Assembly: GCA_905209725.1 (NCBI GenBank)
Contig: CAJLTZ010000028.1
Location: forward strand, 1-25,798
DNA length: 25,798 nt
Direction of reading: 5' to 3'
From: an uncultured Muribaculaceae bacterium
GTDB lineage: Bacteria; Bacteroidota; Bacteroidia; Bacteroidales; Muribaculaceae
Below the pieces are notes generated by a model. The model was given only the letters and a program-made list of their open reading frames with translations. It had not been told where the DNA came from and ran no database searches. The position numbers and the translations under genes were made by a program. Positions 23,671-25,798 of the stretch are shown piece by piece (within the stretch, counting starts at the first letter, position 1; the number at the start of each line of letters is the position of its first letter).

Positions 23671-25716
23671 ATGAAACAGCTACTGCCCGCACTTCTTATC
23701 GGCACCCTGGCCGCAGCGCAGGGACACGCCGCAGTGGACAAGAACTTCAACTACCATGTGGACCGCTTCGCCGACATCGAGGTGCTCAAATATGAGGTGC
23801 CCGAGTTCGACCGCCTGAGTCTGCAGCAGAAAACGATGCTCTATTATCTGACCCAGGCCGCTCAGATGGGCCGCGACATTATCTGGGACCAGAACGGACG
23901 CTACAACCTTCAGATCCGCCAGCTCCTCGAAAACATCTACACCAACTATAAAGGCGACCGCAATTCCGCCGACTTCAAGGCCTTCGAACAATATCTGAAG
24001 CAGGTATGGTTTGGCAACGGCATCCATCACCACTACTCCACCGACAAGTTTATTCCCGGCTTCAGCCAGGCATTCTTCGAGGCTGAGGTGGCCAAACTTC
24101 CCGCCGACAAGATTCCCACCAAGGATGGCCAAACTGTAAAGGAGATGATGGCCGTGCTCACACCCGTAATCTTCGACCCCACAGTAATGGCAAAACGAGT
24201 CAACCAGGATGGCACGCAGGATGTGGTGGCCACATCAGCCGGCAACTACTACGGCAACGGAGTGACCCAGACCGAGGTGGAGGACTATTACGCCAAGATC
24301 AAGGACCTCAACGACCCCACCCCTATCTCCTACGGCCTTAACGCCAAGGTGGTGAAAGACAAAGACGGCAAGATCCGCGAAGAAGCCTATTGTCTCAACG
24401 GCCTCTACGGTCCGGCCATCGCCCAGATCATCTACTGGCTCGACAAGGCAAAAGGTGTGGCCGAGAATGATGCCCAAAAGGCATACATCACCAAACTCAT
24501 CGACTATTACATCACCGGCGACCTTCGCCTCTTCGACGAATACTCCATTCTCTGGGCCGAGGACACGAAGAGCGACGTTGACTTCGTGAACGGCTTCATC
24601 GAGAGTTACGGCGACCCGCTCGGCATGACCGGCGCCTGGGAATCTTACGTGAATTTCAAGAACGCCAAATCATCGGCCCGCACCGAGACCATCTCAAGCA
24701 ACGCTCAATGGTTTGAGGACAACTCTCCTGTGGACAAGCGTTTCAAGAAACCCCTTGTGAAGGGAGTTTCGGCTAAGGTGATCAATGCCGCCATGCTCGC
24801 AGGCGATGCCTTCCCCTCCACGGCTATCGGCATCAACCTTCCCAACTCCAACTGGATCCGTGCCGCACACGGTTCGAAATCGGTTACTATCGAGAATATC
24901 ACCGAAGCCTACGATATGGCTTCTCATGGCAATGGCTTCAATGAGGAGTTCGTAATCGACGCTCCCACTTCGAAGCTTCTCGATGATTATCTCTATATCA
25001 CCGACATGCTTCACACCGACCTTCACGAATGTCTCGGTCATGCTTCGGGCCAACTTCTCCCCGGCGTTGACGGCGACGCACTGAAGGAGAACGGCAGTGC
25101 GCTCGAGGAGGCACGCGCCGACCTCTTCGCACTCTACTACCTTGCTGACCCGAAACTTCTCGAACTCGGTATCCTCGACAATCCCGAGGCTTACAAGGCT
25201 GAATACTACAAATATATGCTCAATGGCCTGATGACCCAGCTCAACCGCATCGAGCTTGGCAATGACATCGAGGAGGCTCATATGCGCAACCGTCAGCTTA
25301 TCGCACGCTGGGCTCTCGAGCACGGCAAGAAGAAAGGCAAAGGCGGCAAGGATGTGGTGCAGCTCGTGAAGAAGGGTGGCAAGACATATGTGCAGATCAA
25401 CGACTATGAGACTCTCCGCAAACTCTTCGGCACTCTGCTCGGCGAGATCCAGCGCATCAAGAGCGAAGGCGACTATGCCGGCGGCAATGCCCTTATCCGC
25501 AAATATGCCGTGAAGGTTGACCCCAAACTCCACAAGGAGGTGAAGGACCGCTACTCGCATCTCGACATTCCTCCCTATCGCGGTTTTATCAACCCCGTTT
25601 ACACTCCCGTCACCAATGACAAGGGCGAAATCATCGACGTAACAATCTCCTATCCTGAGAATTATGTAGAGCAGATGCTTCGCCTGAGCCGCGACTATTC
25701 TCCTCTCACAAAATAA
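23671..25716 (+). CDS. Secreted dipeptidyl peptidase III (M49)
   Basis: A 681-residue zinc peptidase that removes dipeptides from the N-terminus of short peptides. The zinc motif is H452-E453-C-L-G-H457, the five-spaced HExxGH type of M49. The second motif is E479-E480-A-R482-A-D484, with E480 as third ligand. Length and motif spacing agree with the characterised Bacteroides thetaiotaomicron DPP III, which also has HECLGH. A cleavable signal peptide is predicted (residues 1-20, ending GHA) without a lipobox Cys, so a soluble periplasmic location is expected. Members are sometimes mislabelled dihydrofolate reductase. It follows the methyltransferase by 30 AT-rich bases; neither a clear promoter nor a terminator was seen. 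Confidence 0.9.
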   Translation: MKQLLPALLIGTLAAAQGHAAVDKNFNYHVDRFADIEVLKYEVPEFDRLSLQQKTMLYYLTQAAQMGRDIIWDQNGRYNLQIRQLLENIYTNYKGDRNSADFKAFEQYLKQVWFGNGIHHHYSTDKFIPGFSQAFFEAEVAKLPADKIPTKDGQTVKEMMAVLTPVIFDPTVMAKRVNQDGTQDVVATSAGNYYGNGVTQTEVEDYYAKIKDLNDPTPISYGLNAKVVKDKDGKIREEAYCLNGLYGPAIAQIIYWLDKAKGVAENDAQKAYITKLIDYYITGDLRLFDEYSILWAEDTKSDVDFVNGFIESYGDPLGMTGAWESYVNFKNAKSSARTETISSNAQWFEDNSPVDKRFKKPLVKGVSAKVINAAMLAGDAFPSTAIGINLPNSNWIRAAHGSKSVTIENITEAYDMASHGNGFNEEFVIDAPTSKLLDDYLYITDMLHTDLHECLGHASGQLLPGVDGDALKENGSALEEARADLFALYYLADPKLLELGILDNPEAYKAEYYKYMLNGLMTQLNRIELGNDIEEAHMRNRQLIARWALEHGKKKGKGGKDVVQLVKKGGKTYVQINDYETLRKLFGTLLGEIQRIKSEGDYAGGNALIRKYAVKVDPKLHKEVKDRYSHLDIPPYRGFINPVYTPVTNDKGEIIDVTISYPENYVEQMLRLSRDYSPLTK

Positions 25717-25798
25717 TCAGGCTTACAGACAATCCGCATAGCGATTAAGACCCCATCCCATAAAAAATGTTAATGCAGGGGCGACCGATTTTTGATGC

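Noticed and set aside
25717..25798. Possible terminator or gene start at the window end
   Set aside because: No stem with a T-run and no convincing reading frame is visible before the sequence stops.

Overview
The window looks like a chromosomal segment of a GC-rich member of Bacteroidales, possibly Muribaculaceae or a relative. This is inferred from three things. Promoters of the Bacteroidetes type (TTTG/TTG, about 19 bases, TAnnTTTG) precede several genes. Clear Shine-Dalgarno sites are absent. The gene families are typical of the order: TamL-type Omp85 lipoprotein, DUF4922 protein, DPP III with an HECLGH motif, hexameric GdhA, and a degenerate LytM-dxr-rseP cluster. No rRNA, tRNA, CRISPR array, phage or transposase gene was seen.

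Region 1 (1-2790) is the unusual part. Two genes, an AT-rich GxxExxY/PD-(D/E)XK-like protein and a GT4-type glycosyltransferase, are embedded in repeat arrays built on a 13-base core, GACAGGAGAACAG, and its exact reverse complement. Each complete array is a forward arm followed by a reverse arm, so it is a giant interrupted palindrome. Viewed from the genes, each is flanked by a reverse arm on the left and a forward arm on the right. In both genes the forward arm starts at the base right after the stop codon. A strong terminator closes this region, and its 3' arm is shared with the next promoter.

Region 2 (2771-13308, all +) looks like a long envelope operon. It holds a secreted amidase_3-type enzyme interrupted by a golvesin-like domain, a GT2 glycosyltransferase with an extra N-terminal domain and an acidic tail, a DUF4922 GalT/HIT-like protein, an AmpG-like MFS permease, a TamL outer-membrane lipoprotein, and a Gph-like HAD phosphatase. 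The theme is cell-wall cleavage, uptake of products, sugar-nucleotide chemistry and outer-membrane assembly. The shared pathway is an inference.

Region 3 (13309-18295) has a zinc/cadmium-type P1B ATPase with its own promoter and two dyads, then two convergent minus-strand genes that are probably highly expressed: gdhA and an OmpA-family porin. The ompA promoter candidate lies about 290 bases upstream, which implies a long structured leader (18296-18577).

Region 4 (18688-25716, all +) holds a membrane-anchored degenerate LytM protein, dxr, rseP (TTG start, own promoter), an RlmI-like rRNA methyltransferase, and a secreted dipeptidyl peptidase III. The last 82 bases (25717-25798) hold nothing recognisable. 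The stretches of more than 300 bases without a gene are 463-961 and 2267-2884 (repeat arrays, terminator and promoter) and 18296-18687 (ompA leader and divergent promoters).
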